Both the position numbers and the translations under genes were made by a program. A stretch of 64,000 nucleotides of DNA. Origin: Gnetum montanum. Lineage: Eukaryota > Streptophyta > Gnetopsida > Gnetales > Gnetaceae. Below, in pieces: positions 23,405-34,997 of this stretch; the stretch's first letter is position 1; every line of letters starts with the position of its first letter. The stretch spans positions 277,992-341,991 of the forward strand of contig MNCI01010443.1 of assembly GCA_015680685.1 (NCBI GenBank), read 5' to 3'. The notes beneath the pieces were generated by a model. That model saw only the letters and a program-made list of their open reading frames with translations, was not told the origin of the DNA and did no database searches.

Positions 23405-26400
23405 ATGAATACTGCCCACACCAACATTTCAACCAAGTCCATTCCAGACACCATTGGCCCCACGACGATGCTGATACCCATTATGCAACTCATTGGGGCC
23501 CATGGTGAGGTCAATCCTCGAGGAGGACCTTGCCAATCTCTTAGACTGCAAGGGAAGAATTCATCATTTAATATCATAACACAAGAATAGTATAACTTCA
23601 TATGTGTGAAGATCCAAGCCGGCTTAGCAGTAGATCAAACTAAACTAGAGGCCAAAAAATAGTATGAACTGGTTCATAAGGGAGGACATGAGTTCATCCC
23701 CTCCCCATATGACATCATCCCTCTTCCAAAGCACTACTCTAAGCTCATTTCATAGCTCCTCCTAGTAAGAAGTCAATCTCAAGACCAATCCATAGTAAAT
23801 CCTCAATTAGAAGAGGAGGATGACTTTGCAGTGTAGTCTTAACACAAGGATTCATACCATACTCTTAGTCCGCACACTTACACGAACCCATTATTTCATC
23901 CCTTCACGGGGGAGACTATGTCTCTCCATTCATTTAAAACCACTAAAGCGCATGTGCCTCAGCAGGAACCATCCAATCTTGTTCCCACTCTCCCGGTGAT
24001 CGATGCTCAATTCAATATACCCATCACCACTATTCCTCCCGTTACCACGTTACCCCCTCTTTTACAAATACAACCCCAACAACACCCACCTCAAGCTAAT
24101 GTAGGAGTGACATTCCCACCCCAAGTGATTGGGATGCCGTCTGTGATACCGGCTTCTACATCCACTCACTATATACCACGAATTCAAACCCAAGGAGCAC
24201 CCTTCATTACCACAACTCAATAAGTTTAGGGTTTTCCCTCACAAATCATGCCTGAACAGTGGGCTGTGATTGGTATGCAACCGCATCAATCCCTTCACTA
24301 CAACATACCACCTCCCACAAATCCACCCATGAACATCCCTCAAGTACAACAACAACAACAACCCTTTCCTTACAGTATGCCACCCTAGTAGCACCTACCA
24401 TGAATATTCCACAAGCACAACCTCCGACCACTCAACTTTCCTCTTTTCCGCCCACCGTACAACAATCTAACTTGTATACTACACAACATAACCAATCTGC
24501 CATCTTACCTAGGGCCCAAGACTGGGCTGAAGCCAAAAAAATAATGCAAGAGCTAACTGATGAGGTCAAGTGCCTCAAAAATGCTACTGATGAAGAGCTT
24601 AAGATAGTATATTTCTATCAGGATGACCCTATCAACTTTTCGGTTCCACCTCTAATGTTACCTAAGGGTGTTTCCTTACCCACGTTAACTAAATACAATG
24701 GGGAAATAGACCCCAATACCCATCTCGTAATGTTTAAACTGGAGTGTGTGTTGCTTCAAGCATGGCCACATGCCATCTTGCAAGTGTTCCCCATGTCCCT
24801 CATAGGGAGAGCACTTTACTAGTATCGGGCTTTGCCCCGAAGTTCCATATCTTCTTTGGAAGATTTATTACACCAGTTTGTTACCAGGTTCAAGTATAAC
24901 TTAAAACCTAAAGCAACACTTGAAAACCTCATACAAGTCAAGCAAGCACTGCTTGAACCTATTCAAAAATTTATTCAACGGTGGAGTGCTGCCCTCAATG
25001 AGCTCCATGAATCAATCCTGGAGACTTATCTCCTCACTATTCTAAAGGGGGCCATTAATGATTTTGTAAAGTCCAAACTATACTATCTTAACACATGCAC
25101 CCTTAGCAAAGCTTTTGTACAAATAAAGAATATTGAAGAGGCTACACAAAACAGTCATGACCCAACCTATTCAGTCTTTAAAAGCCAACATAATAAGAAA
25201 GATAAAGAAAAGGCTAAAGAAACAGTAGCAGCAGTAGTAGAAACCCAACAAGTGAAAACGTAACAAGGTAAACTACCTACTGCCCCCACTAACTATACTA
25301 GACCCACTCCCACTGCTACGCTCGGACTGTCCACATCACAAAATTCTACACCAGGTCATGTGAGAAACTTTGAGAGGAGAGACCCCTCTCAATATACACC
25401 ATTGCCCATGAAACCTTCACAATTATTTGACCAACTCTTGAAGCCCACACTAATGAAACATAAACAATTGTCCCTTGTGGCAATTCAAAGACACAATCAA
25501 TTCTGCGAATTGGTAAAGAACCCAAGCTTGGAAACACCGAATGAACCCCTAGTTCCAAGAGGCTTTAGAGTAGATCGCTTTTGTAAGTACCATCAACGTA
25601 ATGGGCATGGCACTGACTACTGTTTCACCTTGAAACAATACATTCAATGAATGATTGATAGAGGTGAGATCACTTTTGATGAGGCCAACCCGGTCAAACC
25701 ACAAAACTAGTCCATGGGCATATATAAAGATCCCCTAAATACTAAGGAAGCACCATACGTAATTAACACTATCTACTTAGACAACGAACAAGAAGCACCC
25801 AGGATTAACACCATTTATTTAGATGATGAACAACAAACACCTAGGAGGCCCTTTGTAGTCTGTATTCCTCCCACTGCACAAACACCCGTACCTCAATCAT
25901 CATACCCTCCACATAACCCGCCTGCCCCACAAAGACCCTATGTCATCTGGGTACATCCTGCGGTGGCAGCCTCTACCATCCCACCACAAGCTAAACCATA
26001 CGTAGTACGTGTACCTCCTACCACTACTACCGCAAACACGCAACCTCCTACCTGGACTACTCCCTATGTAGTCTGAGTGCCACCCATGGTTGCAACTATG
26101 GAGGCACAGCCCCCAAGTAGACCGACTCCATATGTTGTCAGGATACCCAAACATCCTGATAACCACCAACCTTCCACTCCACAAACACAAAATAGATCGA
26201 TCTTGTATGTTGTTAGGGTGCCTAGGCAGCCTGACACTCAACCACCTTTAACTTCCCAATCGCAACCCCATCCTACTCCATACATCATACAAGTTCCAAA
26301 GCAACTTGATGTTCAGAAACCAACTATTCCCCCAAGCCATACGCGGGAACGCCTGGTGGACAGGCTCACACGGGAACGCTTGGAGAAAGAACGTCAACGG

Positions 26401-27662
26401 CTTTCCTTAGGACCCCCCAAGCCTACTCCATTAAGTGCAATACCCATGACATCACCAAATAACGAACCGAACATGAGCTATAAGGGAGAATCATCAGGAA
26501 TACATGATACATCCAGATCAACGATTATGGAAGAAAACGTCAAACCAGCTACACATGAGATAAAACTATTAGGCCCGATGGACCAAGTAACCACTAGCAA
26601 GCATACACCTAACGGTAAAGATTTAACAACAGCCCTAACACAGGTTACGCAGGCACTTAAACAGAAAAACACTTCATTAAGCCTATATGACCTGATGTTA
26701 ACTTCTCAAACTCATCATGAAGCCCTAGTACATATGTTGACATCAATCCTAGTAAATGAAGACTTACCTCCGAATGAACTTCCATTCATGTGGTAATGTA
26801 TTCGCCTCAAGGGTCGACTTCTAAATCACTAGGCTTCCATACTAACAACATCAAAATTGATGAGAAAACAAGAGAAGTGACAACCGCACCTATGTTCATA
26901 ACCATACAAGTAAATCAATTCAAAATACATAGAGTGCATGTAGATGACGGAGCTGCCACAAACATAGTGCCCTATCCCTTCATTGAACAATTAGGGCTTA
27001 CGGAACTAATTAGACCAACCTCCACCACATGTTTAAAATCGTTTAGTGGATCACGTGTAGTAGTAAAAGGCATAATAACTTTGGAATTTATAGCAGGGGA
27101 TCATTTCCTCATGTCTGCTAACTTTGTTGTCATCGACGAAATGCCAGGGTTCAATTTAATATTAGGAAGACCCTAGCTGGCCCAACTCAAAGCAGTCTCT
27201 TCCCCCATACACCAAGAGATCCACCTACCTTATGAAGGTGGTGAAATCATTATACACAGGGAAGCCACTACACCTACCATCTCATCACATACGGATACAA
27301 ACCAAGGCTTGGAGGTTAAGTTTGAAGAGATTAAATAGGATGACACAAAGAAGAAAGAAAGTTGCATGCAACCAAGAAACAATGATCCATCAGACGTAAA
27401 AGAAACTTCACCTAGCATAGAAACACCCGAACCTGAAACTATACATACACCGCCTAACTTAAAAACTGCAACAAACATAGAAACTACTATACATATGGAA
27501 ACACTAGAAGACACCAACACGGAGCCTATTCCATCAGACGTCCCTTGGGCTGAATTACTATTTAATGTGATCAGCAAAGGCGATGCTGAGTACAGAATCA
27601 TACCTATTAACGCCACTCCGAACGTTAAATTAAGAAAACTCAAAAAATTACTAAACCGTTAA
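23405..27662 (+). pseudogene. Gag-protease polyprotein, element A (frameshifted)
   Basis: Start MNTAHTN (23405), end KKLLNR plus TAA (27660-27662), matching C and D. Gag core LTKYNGEIDPNTHLVMF near 24690-24740 to FKYNLKPKATL near 24890-24920; further gag sequence runs to about 25150. Knuckle CKYHQRNGHGTDYC at about 25583-25624. Linker with about seven PYVVRVP-type repeats (25850-26320). Protease VDDGAATNIVPYP near 26940-26980. Stops include TAG near 23588 shared with C and D; frameshifts near 24385 and 26783 (a missing base in the SIHAVMY equivalent). Followed directly by the hairpin array. Confidence 0.9.
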
Positions 27663-27855
27663 ACTACATTCATCGTCTGAAATGACATTAAACTACATTC
27701 ATCATCTGAAATGACATTAAACTATCACATGTCTGCAACGACATAAAACTAGCCACGGCCAAAAATGGCCGGTTTACCAAGAAACCCACCAGTATCACTT
27801 TAAACTTCTCTTGTTTACACATGGCCTGAAATGGCCTTAAACTAGAGCATTTCCT
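27661..27855 (+). repeat. Hairpin-AAACTA array 1, element A
   Basis: Units in order: GTC-TGAAAT-GAC, ATC-TGAAAT-GAC, GTC-TGCAAC-GAC, GGCC-AAAAAT-GGCC, GGCC-TGAAAT-GGCC. All but the fourth are followed within 2-3 bases by AAACTA. The stem changes between units but stays paired in all except the second, which has one A:C-type mismatch. Confidence 0.85.
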
Positions 27856-28288
27856 TATATTTTTTTTCTCTCAATTCAAGTTTACTATTTGAATTTATGC
27901 TTACATTGTTGCGTTAACGGTTACAGTTTCCCTTCATATTCCCCCTTGTACATGATTATGCTTCAATTACAATTACATTCCTGCTTGCGTTCCTACTTCC
28001 TGCGTTACACTTAAACAACAAAATGAACAAAAACATTTTACACTACTGCATCATGTTTACATCCAAGCCCAAAAGAACAAAAATATTTTCACTTCAATTC
28101 TATGCGTATCAGTGTTCAAAACAACTCAAAATTCAAACAACAAAAAGAAAAAAAATGAATAATAGAAAACTCAACCGAAAAATTGTATAAATGTATCAAA
28201 GTCAAATTACAACTTAGCACAATTTCCCCACACAATACACAGATCGTATACATAATCACGCCAAAAGAAAAAAAACATCAAATTGAAA
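27856..28288. other. AT-rich spacer, element A
   Basis: Non-coding sequence between hairpin array and the last exon of antisense ORF-X. It corresponds to the ORF-X 3' spacer in C and D read in reverse. Nothing else seen. Confidence 0.6.
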
Positions 28289-29240
28289 CTAGGCATCAAA
28301 TCTAGGAGGAGCTTGATCTTCAGGCTCCTCCGTATCATCTTGCCGCACTCCACTGGGGTCACCTTCCTAGCCACCATCATCCTTGTGACTCTGTAAAAGG
28401 AAAAAGAAAATAATTAACAAAGAAAGAGGACGTTTTCTGCTAAAAACTAATAAACAAAATTGAAAAGTCTCAATGACTTACCGAAGAAGATTCTCGTAGA
28501 CCAAACTCCAACCGACAAAGGATTTCCTCTTCAGGGACACCTGCCTAGTCGGTTCCATCAAGACCCAAATTAATGTTGGCTAAGGCCTTCCCTTTGTCCA
28601 CCACAGACCAAGTGGGATGTTTAAGAGGAAACTTGCCCACAGAAACCTCCCTAGAAGCTGTAGTGATAACCCTCTTGGGAGACTCCATCTCTACCACAAT
28701 GTGCTTAGAAAATGCGTCAAATGAAGATCGTAAGCCTAAACCATCTACAAACATCTCCAGCTAACGCTTCTCTATCAATTTCTCCTTTAATGATTTTTTA
28801 TAATGATACTTATGCATCTTCTCATCTTGACCCCATTTCCACACTTTAGAGGGGAAAACTTTCCAATCCTGACATTTGAGATTCAGCAAATCTATCTGTG
28901 TCTTACACTCTACTAGATCCTGGGTCATAGTTACTTGGCGATTCAATAAATTCCAATACCTAGTATAAGTAATCTAAGAGGTTCGCCAAGAACGATCACC
29001 CGTCAACCTTGTTGAGGCAAACTCATAGTGCAACTTAAAATCATCTCGTTCTGCTGTTAGCCTAGCAATCTCCTTTTCATCCGCCTGAATTTACAACCAT
29101 AGTTTCTTGATGGAACACCTATAGGTCCAAAGAGACTTGGCATTCTGCACAACACATTCTGCCACTTCATCATAGATCTGTCTTGGCACTTGCTCAATCT
29201 CTGATGGTAGTGTACGCAGACTGTCAATACAAATGGCCTT
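28289..29240 (-). pseudogene. ORF-X of element A, 3' part (left of E insertion)
   Basis: Last exon 28390-28289 (acidic, stop TAG) and coiled-coil exon 29240-28482, with intron 28481-28391 having GT-AG ends on the minus strand. Homologous to D 2141-3121 and C 10147-11132: KLWLQI, YTRYW-like and EMFVDGLGL segments are recognisable. The exon is broken at 29240 by element E and resumes at 44528-44558. Stops are present, including TAG in the last exon and one near 28763. Antisense to the element's gag and pol. Confidence 0.85.
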
Positions 29241-30534
29241 TGTACCGTCCGAAATCGTCAGTCTCCAGCTGGAAGGAAACAGAGACCGTAGGATCACCAG
29301 ACACGCACAGAAGACCCTACCTTCACCTGAGGGTGAGCTGGAATGAATGAAGGTAGAGTACCTTGAGTGGTCCGCATGCGGATCAAGCAAGGATTTCCCC
29401 AAACGTACACCGAGGTGCTATATGCTGGGTTATACGTAAACAACGTAACAGGGGTAAATCAGAGCATAAAAAACGTAACTGATGTGAACAGAGCGTAGAC
29501 GTAAACAAGCGTAAACAAAATAATGCAACAATTAATGTAAACTATAAACGATTTTGGAAAGAAAATATAACAATGGCATTACAGAATGAGAGTACAATGC
29601 ACCAGTCCAACACAGTTGTGACTACGACACAAGGCGGATGAAAAGCCCCGGTGGATGCAAGGATGATAGTGGGCTGGTTCGCACTGTAGGCACAGTGTAG
29701 AGGCTATATGCTCAGCGTACAGGGTTGTCCAGCATATAAGGTTTTCTGCTCTAGTGCTCAACATCTCTACTCTCTGTGTTTGCTCTGAATGTTTGCCAAC
29801 CGACCACAATCCCATGAAAAATTGGGGCTTTTATATAGGTTTTGATGGTGGACTCAGGTTGGGTGACACGCGGCACGTTGACCGGGTGCAAAAGCATAAA
29901 ATTTACAACTATACAATATGTTACATTTGCTGGGTGTATACGCTGAGCGTATACGCTGCATCTGGTGGGCGTAGACTCTAGGCGTATACGTTGGATGTGC
30001 TGGGCGTATGCGAACTTGGGCGTAGATACTGTGGAAGCTTGGCGTATACACTAGGCATATACGTTGATGGTGGTTGGGCGTATACACCGATGCATATACG
30101 CTTATGGTTGCTGGGCATCTACACCTAGGTGTATACGTTGATGGTTGCTGCCTTGTGCCAAATCTTACTCTGCAGTGCTATTTCCATGCTGTCTTTGGAG
30201 ATTTCATGCCATGCGTATACATCTATTGTAACTGCTGGGTGTACATGTGAGGCATGCACGCTGGGCATGTACATTGAATCTTTATGCTAGGTGTATACAC
30301 TGGGCATCTACGTTGAGTGTCTATGCTGAGGATGTTAGGCGTATACGCTATGGATGTGAACTTGAGCATATACGCTGAGCGTATACGTTGAGACTGCATA
30401 CTTGGTGAAAATTAAGTATTGTTGATCTCCGAAGTTGCCATGTTTGACACTAGATGTAGCCGTGGTCGTCTGTGGATCCCAGGGACCTGTTTCGTGTTGG
30501 AGGAGTACTAAGCTCAAAATTGTGTGGTGTTTCA
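29241..30534 (-). repeat. 3' LTR of element E
   Basis: 1294 bp. Sense start TGAAACACC-like at 30534, end ...GGTACA at 29241. TATA-like TATATAAAA near 29837-29829. GCGTATACGC-type units between about 29930 and 30390. No primer site adjoins it on the left, and its right neighbour matches the pre-LTR region of A, so it is the 3' copy. Confidence 0.9.
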
Positions 30535-31540
30535 TTGGCCCCTCTTTGTTGACGCTTGGAGAAATCAACCTGAGACGCATCGACAAAAAAGTGCAAAACA
30601 CCACAAGCACCTTAATAGAGACTTTGTCTGTTGCCACTTGACTAAACATCATCGTGCCATGTTTAGTAGTACATGGGATTGAGAGACGTAAAATTTGTAT
30701 CTGGATGGGGGAAATGGAGCTTGTGGGGATTGGGGACTGACCAAGAGATTGTACTTGGTAAAGGGGATGCTCTGGTGTGTATCATGCTAATCCTTGTCAA
30801 GAGCCATTGTTTAGCAGACTCGAAATCCAGACATGCGATGTGCGTCCTTTAGCGGAACAAGACTCTTGGTTAGTGTCCAAGAGGACTTGTTGGCAAGACC
30901 AAAGCCACGTGATGATACGCTACATTCTTTGGAGGAACAAGGCCCTTGTTTAGTGTTTAGGGGGAGCCTGTTGGTGGAGAGCCAAAGCCATGCAATTGGA
31001 TGTTTCTGGATTGTTTTTGACATGAGTACTTGTGTTTTTTTTGAAGAAGCTTTGCTTTGATCCTGTACTCATGCTCAAATGCTATGTTGTGTGTTGCAAC
31101 TACTGTGAAGTGTTACAGTGTGCAACAGCATGCTCAAAGTTTTGAATGTACTGGGTGTATCAGATGTGTGGCTGAGTAGAGTATGTTGATGAGTGGGTAG
31201 GAAATGTACCAGGAAATGGGAATGTACTAATGAACGGTTTGATTTAGTCTTGCCATGTGTGGTGTGAACATTGCCTCATCTTACTTCTTATGATGAAGTG
31301 CATTCTTATGCAAAAACTTCCGAGTGTCATCCTGCAAACACAACTCCAAGAAGACAAGAAAACCATGAGTGAATAGGTGAGCTTAGACTTAAATAGCTAC
31401 TGATGGAACAAAGACATTGGAGGTGATTTCAGGCACTGTATATGAGTGGCAGCAACGTTGGTGGGATCGTCTGATGGCGAGTGATGCAGTGATTCTGATG
31501 AAGTTTGAACATGGCGGCAGATTGAGGAACCAGAGATGAA
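30535..31540 (-). other. 3' untranslated region and polypurine tract of element E
   Basis: Sense-strand polypurine tract AAAGAGGGGCCAA lies immediately before the LTR (30547-30535), as in A (52835-52847). A diverged direct duplication of about 85 bases (AGCGGAACAAGACTCTTG and GGAGGAACAAGGCCCTTG cores, 30833-30995) is also present in A (about 52380-52545). No gene supported; frames on both strands here are chance. Confidence 0.65.
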
Positions 31541-31544
31541 CTTG

Positions 31545-31662
31545 CCAGTTTATAGTCTTAGCGGACTATCATGGGTTAGTTTTATGTCATGACCCATTGG
31601 ACATTGCTAGTTTAGCGTTGTGGTGGATGTTACATTGCTAGTTTCTAGTCTTAGCGGACCAT
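31545..31662 (-). repeat. Hairpin-AAACTA array after integrase, element E, distal part
   Basis: Sense-strand units AGTC-CGCTAA-GACT (31567-31554) and GTC-CGCTAA-GAC (31659-31648), plus a longer-loop GTC...GAC unit, each followed by AAACTA or AAACTGG. This side lies next to the left end of the viral fragment. Confidence 0.75.
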
Positions 31663-31664
31663 GA

Positions 31665-33929
31665 AGAGGCGACCCAGAGAAACTAAAAACAAAATTAAAA
31701 AGGACTCCTCTAGAGGATTTAACTGTTTATATACAGCTAGATAAACAAGTAACAGAGAAAAAAGCCGAAGTAAAAGCATTAAGAAAACTAGAAAAAGAAC
31801 TTCATGCTAGTTACGACAGTCAACCATTAACAACCGAATCAGAACAACAAGAAGAGCTTGAAGAATGGTTGCAACAAGAAGAAGAACAAATGCCATCTCA
31901 AAAAAAAGGGTTGGAGAAACATCAAATCAGATTATTACGTCTTAACCAACTCAAACTCTTCCTAACAAAAGCTAGCAAAGAATTAGAATCTTTGGAAGAA
32001 GAAGAAGAAAAATATCAACAACAAGCTTATGAAGCTGAAATATCTCAAATACATATAATTAGGATTAATCAGAATCAACATCGACAGGTACAAACTCCCC
32101 TTTGTACTTTTTGGATTAAACTAAAAGGATTTAAACCCTATCCCATCGATGCCTTAATAGATTCTGGTGCAGAAGTCAGCTTGGCAAATGAAGCTATCAT
32201 TCCTTCTTTCTTATGGAAACCCAGGGAGAAATTAATTGTCAGTTTTAACAAAACGGCAACAACTATCAACCAGGTATTTTCTCTTCCAATACTTTTACCT
32301 AATTCTGAACGCTTAGAATTACAAGTTAATGCTATCAACTGGCTTTCTTATGATATGGTTATAGGAGTCGACAACCTAGCAATTCTCGAGCCATACACCA
32401 TCCATACTAATTTTGTTACATTAGGAAATCATAAATTTACTAGAACATTTACTCCAGTAAATAGGTTTACCCATACAAAGTATAAGGTACCAAAAACGCA
32501 ATGGCTTATTAACCACATCCAATCTCACAAAGAGGTCTTTGCACAATTATGCACTAAACTCCTCACTGTTGCGAGCGATGATCCAACAGCCTTTCGATAT
32601 AAGAAACAACATTGGTGTCGTATTGAGTTATTGGATGGAATCCAACCACAGTCAAAAGCTCATCATATTGGAATGTCCCCACAATTAAAAGAAGAATGTG
32701 CCCAGGAAATAAAACAGCTCCTAGAGAAAAAAATGATCCCACATAGTACTAGCATGTTTTCCTGTGCTACCTTCTATGTCAACAAGCGTGCTGAACTAAC
32801 AAGGGGAAAGAAGCAGTTAGTAGTTAATTACAAACCACTTAATGCTATTATTAAATCAGTACAACATCCGATCCCTAGTAAAGATGATCTTTTCCAATGC
32901 CTGCAAGGAACTCATATTTATTCAAAATTTGATTTGAAAAGTGGTTTTTGGCAAATCCAAATAGTCAATGAAGATCGCTGGAAAACCGCCTTTACCGTAC
33001 CTCAGGGTCTATACGAATGGACTGTTCTACCTTTTGGTATTAAAACAGCCCCATCTATTTTCCAGTCTTGTATGGATCATATCATTAAAGAATATCCGTT
33101 CATACTAGTATATATAGATGATATTTTAGTTATGTCAAAAATGGTCGAAGAACACCAACAGCATCTCAACACCTTATATGAATTACTTGATCAAAATGGT
33201 CTTGTACTTTCTCCATCTGAGAAGAAGATGCAAATTGCAGTTGATGAAGTAAATTTTCTAGGCGTAGTAATTAAAGACGGACATATTAGTCTGCAACAAC
33301 ATATCTTAACCGATATTAAACATTTTCCTGATATCATAACAGACAAAACACAATTACAAAGATTTCTAGGGTGTTTAAATTATCTGTCGGGGTTTTACAA
33401 AGATCTTGCCAAAGATCGAAAAATTTTAAACCAACAGCTAACAAACAACCCTCAACCATGGAGCCAACATCATACTGATGCAGTCCAGAGACTAAAAGAT
33501 CAATGTACTAAACTTCCATATTTACGATTACCAACCAATGGAACCTTGATCTTAGAAACTGATGCATCTGAAGAATTTTGGGGAGCGGTCTTAAAAGAAG
33601 AAATACATGGTATGACCTATATCTGCAGATATGCTAGTGGTAAGTTTATTTCTGCAGAAATGAATTATCATTCCACACATAAAGAGCTCCTTGCGATTAT
33701 CCGTGGTATCGAAAAGTTTCGTCTGTTCCTACAAGAACAGGAATTTATTATTAGATCTGACTTAAAATATTTTGATAAATACTTACAAACAAAACATTTA
33801 AATAAAGTTGCCCATACACGACTCATTCGATGGTCTTTATTTCTGGCTAATTTTACATATAGAACCCAATATATTAGTGGCAAGGATAATAATCTTGCAG
33901 ATTATTTGACTAGAGAATTTCAGTATTAA
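31665..33929 (+). CDS. Caulimovirid pol: aspartic protease, RT, RNase H (5'-truncated)
   Basis: Open for about 755 codons without a stop, the only long intact frame in the window. The first ~130 residues are charged and coiled-coil-like (Glu/Gln/Lys-rich). Aspartic protease motif LIDSGAEVSLAN follows at about 32150. RT runs about 32650-33300 with YIDDILV near 33110. RNase H motifs are ETDASEEFWG (about 33555), HSTHKEL (about 33670) and the C-terminal YISGKDNNLADYLTR, ending in TAA. There is no integrase. This enzyme set copies the viral RNA pregenome to DNA in the cytoplasm. No start codon is claimed: the frame enters from the truncated left junction, and an internal start at 31869 would be non-ATG. 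Confidence 0.88.
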   Translation, partial: RGDPEKLKTKLKRTPLEDLTVYIQLDKQVTEKKAEVKALRKLEKELHASYDSQPLTTESEQQEELEEWLQQEEEQMPSQKKGLEKHQIRLLRLNQLKLFLTKASKELESLEEEEEKYQQQAYEAEISQIHIIRINQNQHRQVQTPLCTFWIKLKGFKPYPIDALIDSGAEVSLANEAIIPSFLWKPREKLIVSFNKTATTINQVFSLPILLPNSERLELQVNAINWLSYDMVIGVDNLAILEPYTIHTNFVTLGNHKFTRTFTPVNRFTHTKYKVPKTQWLINHIQSHKEVFAQLCTKLLTVASDDPTAFRYKKQHWCRIELLDGIQPQSKAHHIGMSPQLKEECAQEIKQLLEKKMIPHSTSMFSCATFYVNKRAELTRGKKQLVVNYKPLNAIIKSVQHPIPSKDDLFQCLQGTHIYSKFDLKSGFWQIQIVNEDRWKTAFTVPQGLYEWTVLPFGIKTAPSIFQSCMDHIIKEYPFILVYIDDILVMSKMVEEHQQHLNTLYELLDQNGLVLSPSEKKMQIAVDEVNFLGVVIKDGHISLQQHILTDIKHFPDIITDKTQLQRFLGCLNYLSGFYKDLAKDRKILNQQLTNNPQPWSQHHTDAVQRLKDQCTKLPYLRLPTNGTLILETDASEEFWGAVLKEEIHGMTYICRYASGKFISAEMNYHSTHKELLAIIRGIEKFRLFLQEQEFIIRSDLKYFDKYLQTKHLNKVAHTRLIRWSLFLANFTYRTQYISGKDNNLADYLTREFQY

Positions 33930-34016
33930 TCGTTTGTTTTATGTGCAGCAACATACTTGCATGAAGGTTGGGAGCTTCGTTCAAGTCATAGAGTCCTCCC
34001 ATGTTGTTTCTCTCGC

Positions 34017-34853
34017 ATGTTTCTTACCCAACAGCAAGTTAGTAATATTCAGAATAGCCACCTTAATGACTGGTTATGTTATTCTTATAACTGTTATGCA
34101 AGATCTCCAAGTCCACAGATTTCATATACCTTTTCCAGACATCCTCAAGAGGTTCTTGATGATTTATATCCACCTGTACATATTAAAACCAGTCTCCATG
34201 CAAATCATTTCATCAATGAGTGTGTACAGTTTTATGAACTAGGATATCCTGAAGTAGCACCATTAGTACATTGGCCTAGGTATAAACCCTCTGGTTGCCA
34301 TTAGTATCATATTGATTTTAATACGCCAATAGATTGTCCTCCAGAAGAACATCCATTTTGGGAATGGTGCTCTCTATATGGTCATACCATCAGAACCTTT
34401 CCTGACCATTTTGATGCATCCTATGTCCGTCGTTTGCGAGCCATGACACATTCTGATTTTCGTTATTTCTCCTGTTTTGAAACAATGGTTCACTTCGCTT
34501 TCCATGACTATAACCCTTCCTATTTTATCACTACGAGTCTAAGCCGAAGAACCGACTGGCAAAATCCATGGACCCTCGCTTGGTACCAAGATGTTCTGAC
34601 CGCCACGGCACATGAAATTATTACCTTTTGTGAAGCTAATCATCGGGTTCCCACTACACTTGAACCCTATAATTTTGATCCTGCTTTTCAACTACTACAA
34701 AGAGAAGGTGGACACTGGCGAGTGCATTGGCATAATCCTGGTCCGGTCATCTCCTTCCATCCTGATTCATCCGATTCAGAAGATGAGGTATCCGAGGCAC
34801 CTACCACACCACGCCATAATGATGATTCCGACACAAGTGATGATGAACAGTAA
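34017..34853 (+). pseudogene. Second ORF downstream of caulimovirid pol, function unknown
   Basis: 279 codons from the first in-frame ATG (34017) to TAA (34853), with one internal TAG near 34302. It is in the same reading frame as pol, and the stretch between the pol stop (33927-33929) and 34017 is also open. It is rich in aromatic and His residues (for example WEWCSLYGHTIRTF), with a Ser/Asp/Glu-rich acidic tail (DSEDEV... DDSDTSDDEQ). I do not recognise a domain. Some endogenous plant caulimovirid groups have an uncharacterised ORF in this place. It may be a separate protein or a former C-terminal part of the polyprotein. Confidence 0.6.
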
Positions 34854-34987
34854 AAGTAATCCACTAACTAAAAGTAAGATTCCATCTCATCCCCTTGTAC
34901 AGTATCCGATGAGGTGTAAGGCATTATAACCTAATGCGGTTTGAGCTGGATAACACCAAGAATGTACAGGAAGGGCTTTCCTCTTCC

Positions 34988-34997
34988 TATAAAAAGG
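34988..34997 (+). promoter_or_regulatory. Viral-type TATA box after the caulimovirid ORFs
   Basis: TATAAAAAGG, 135 bases after the last stop codon and followed by a purine-rich GAGAGAGAGAG stretch. Position matches the single pregenomic promoter of caulimovirids, which lies after the last ORF on the circular genome. The start site would be near 35020 if spacing is usual. Confidence 0.5.

Noticed and set aside
29241-30534. Solo LTR
   Set aside because: The flanking sequence on the right matches the polypurine-tract side of A, and a full element body with a second LTR at 43323-44527 follows, with matching target duplication.
31869-33929. Reading the protease-RT-RNase H frame as another Ty3/gypsy element
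   Set aside because: It lacks integrase and a second RNase H, its RT and RNase H text differs from all five Tat elements, and it is followed by a second ORF and a TATA region as in caulimovirids.
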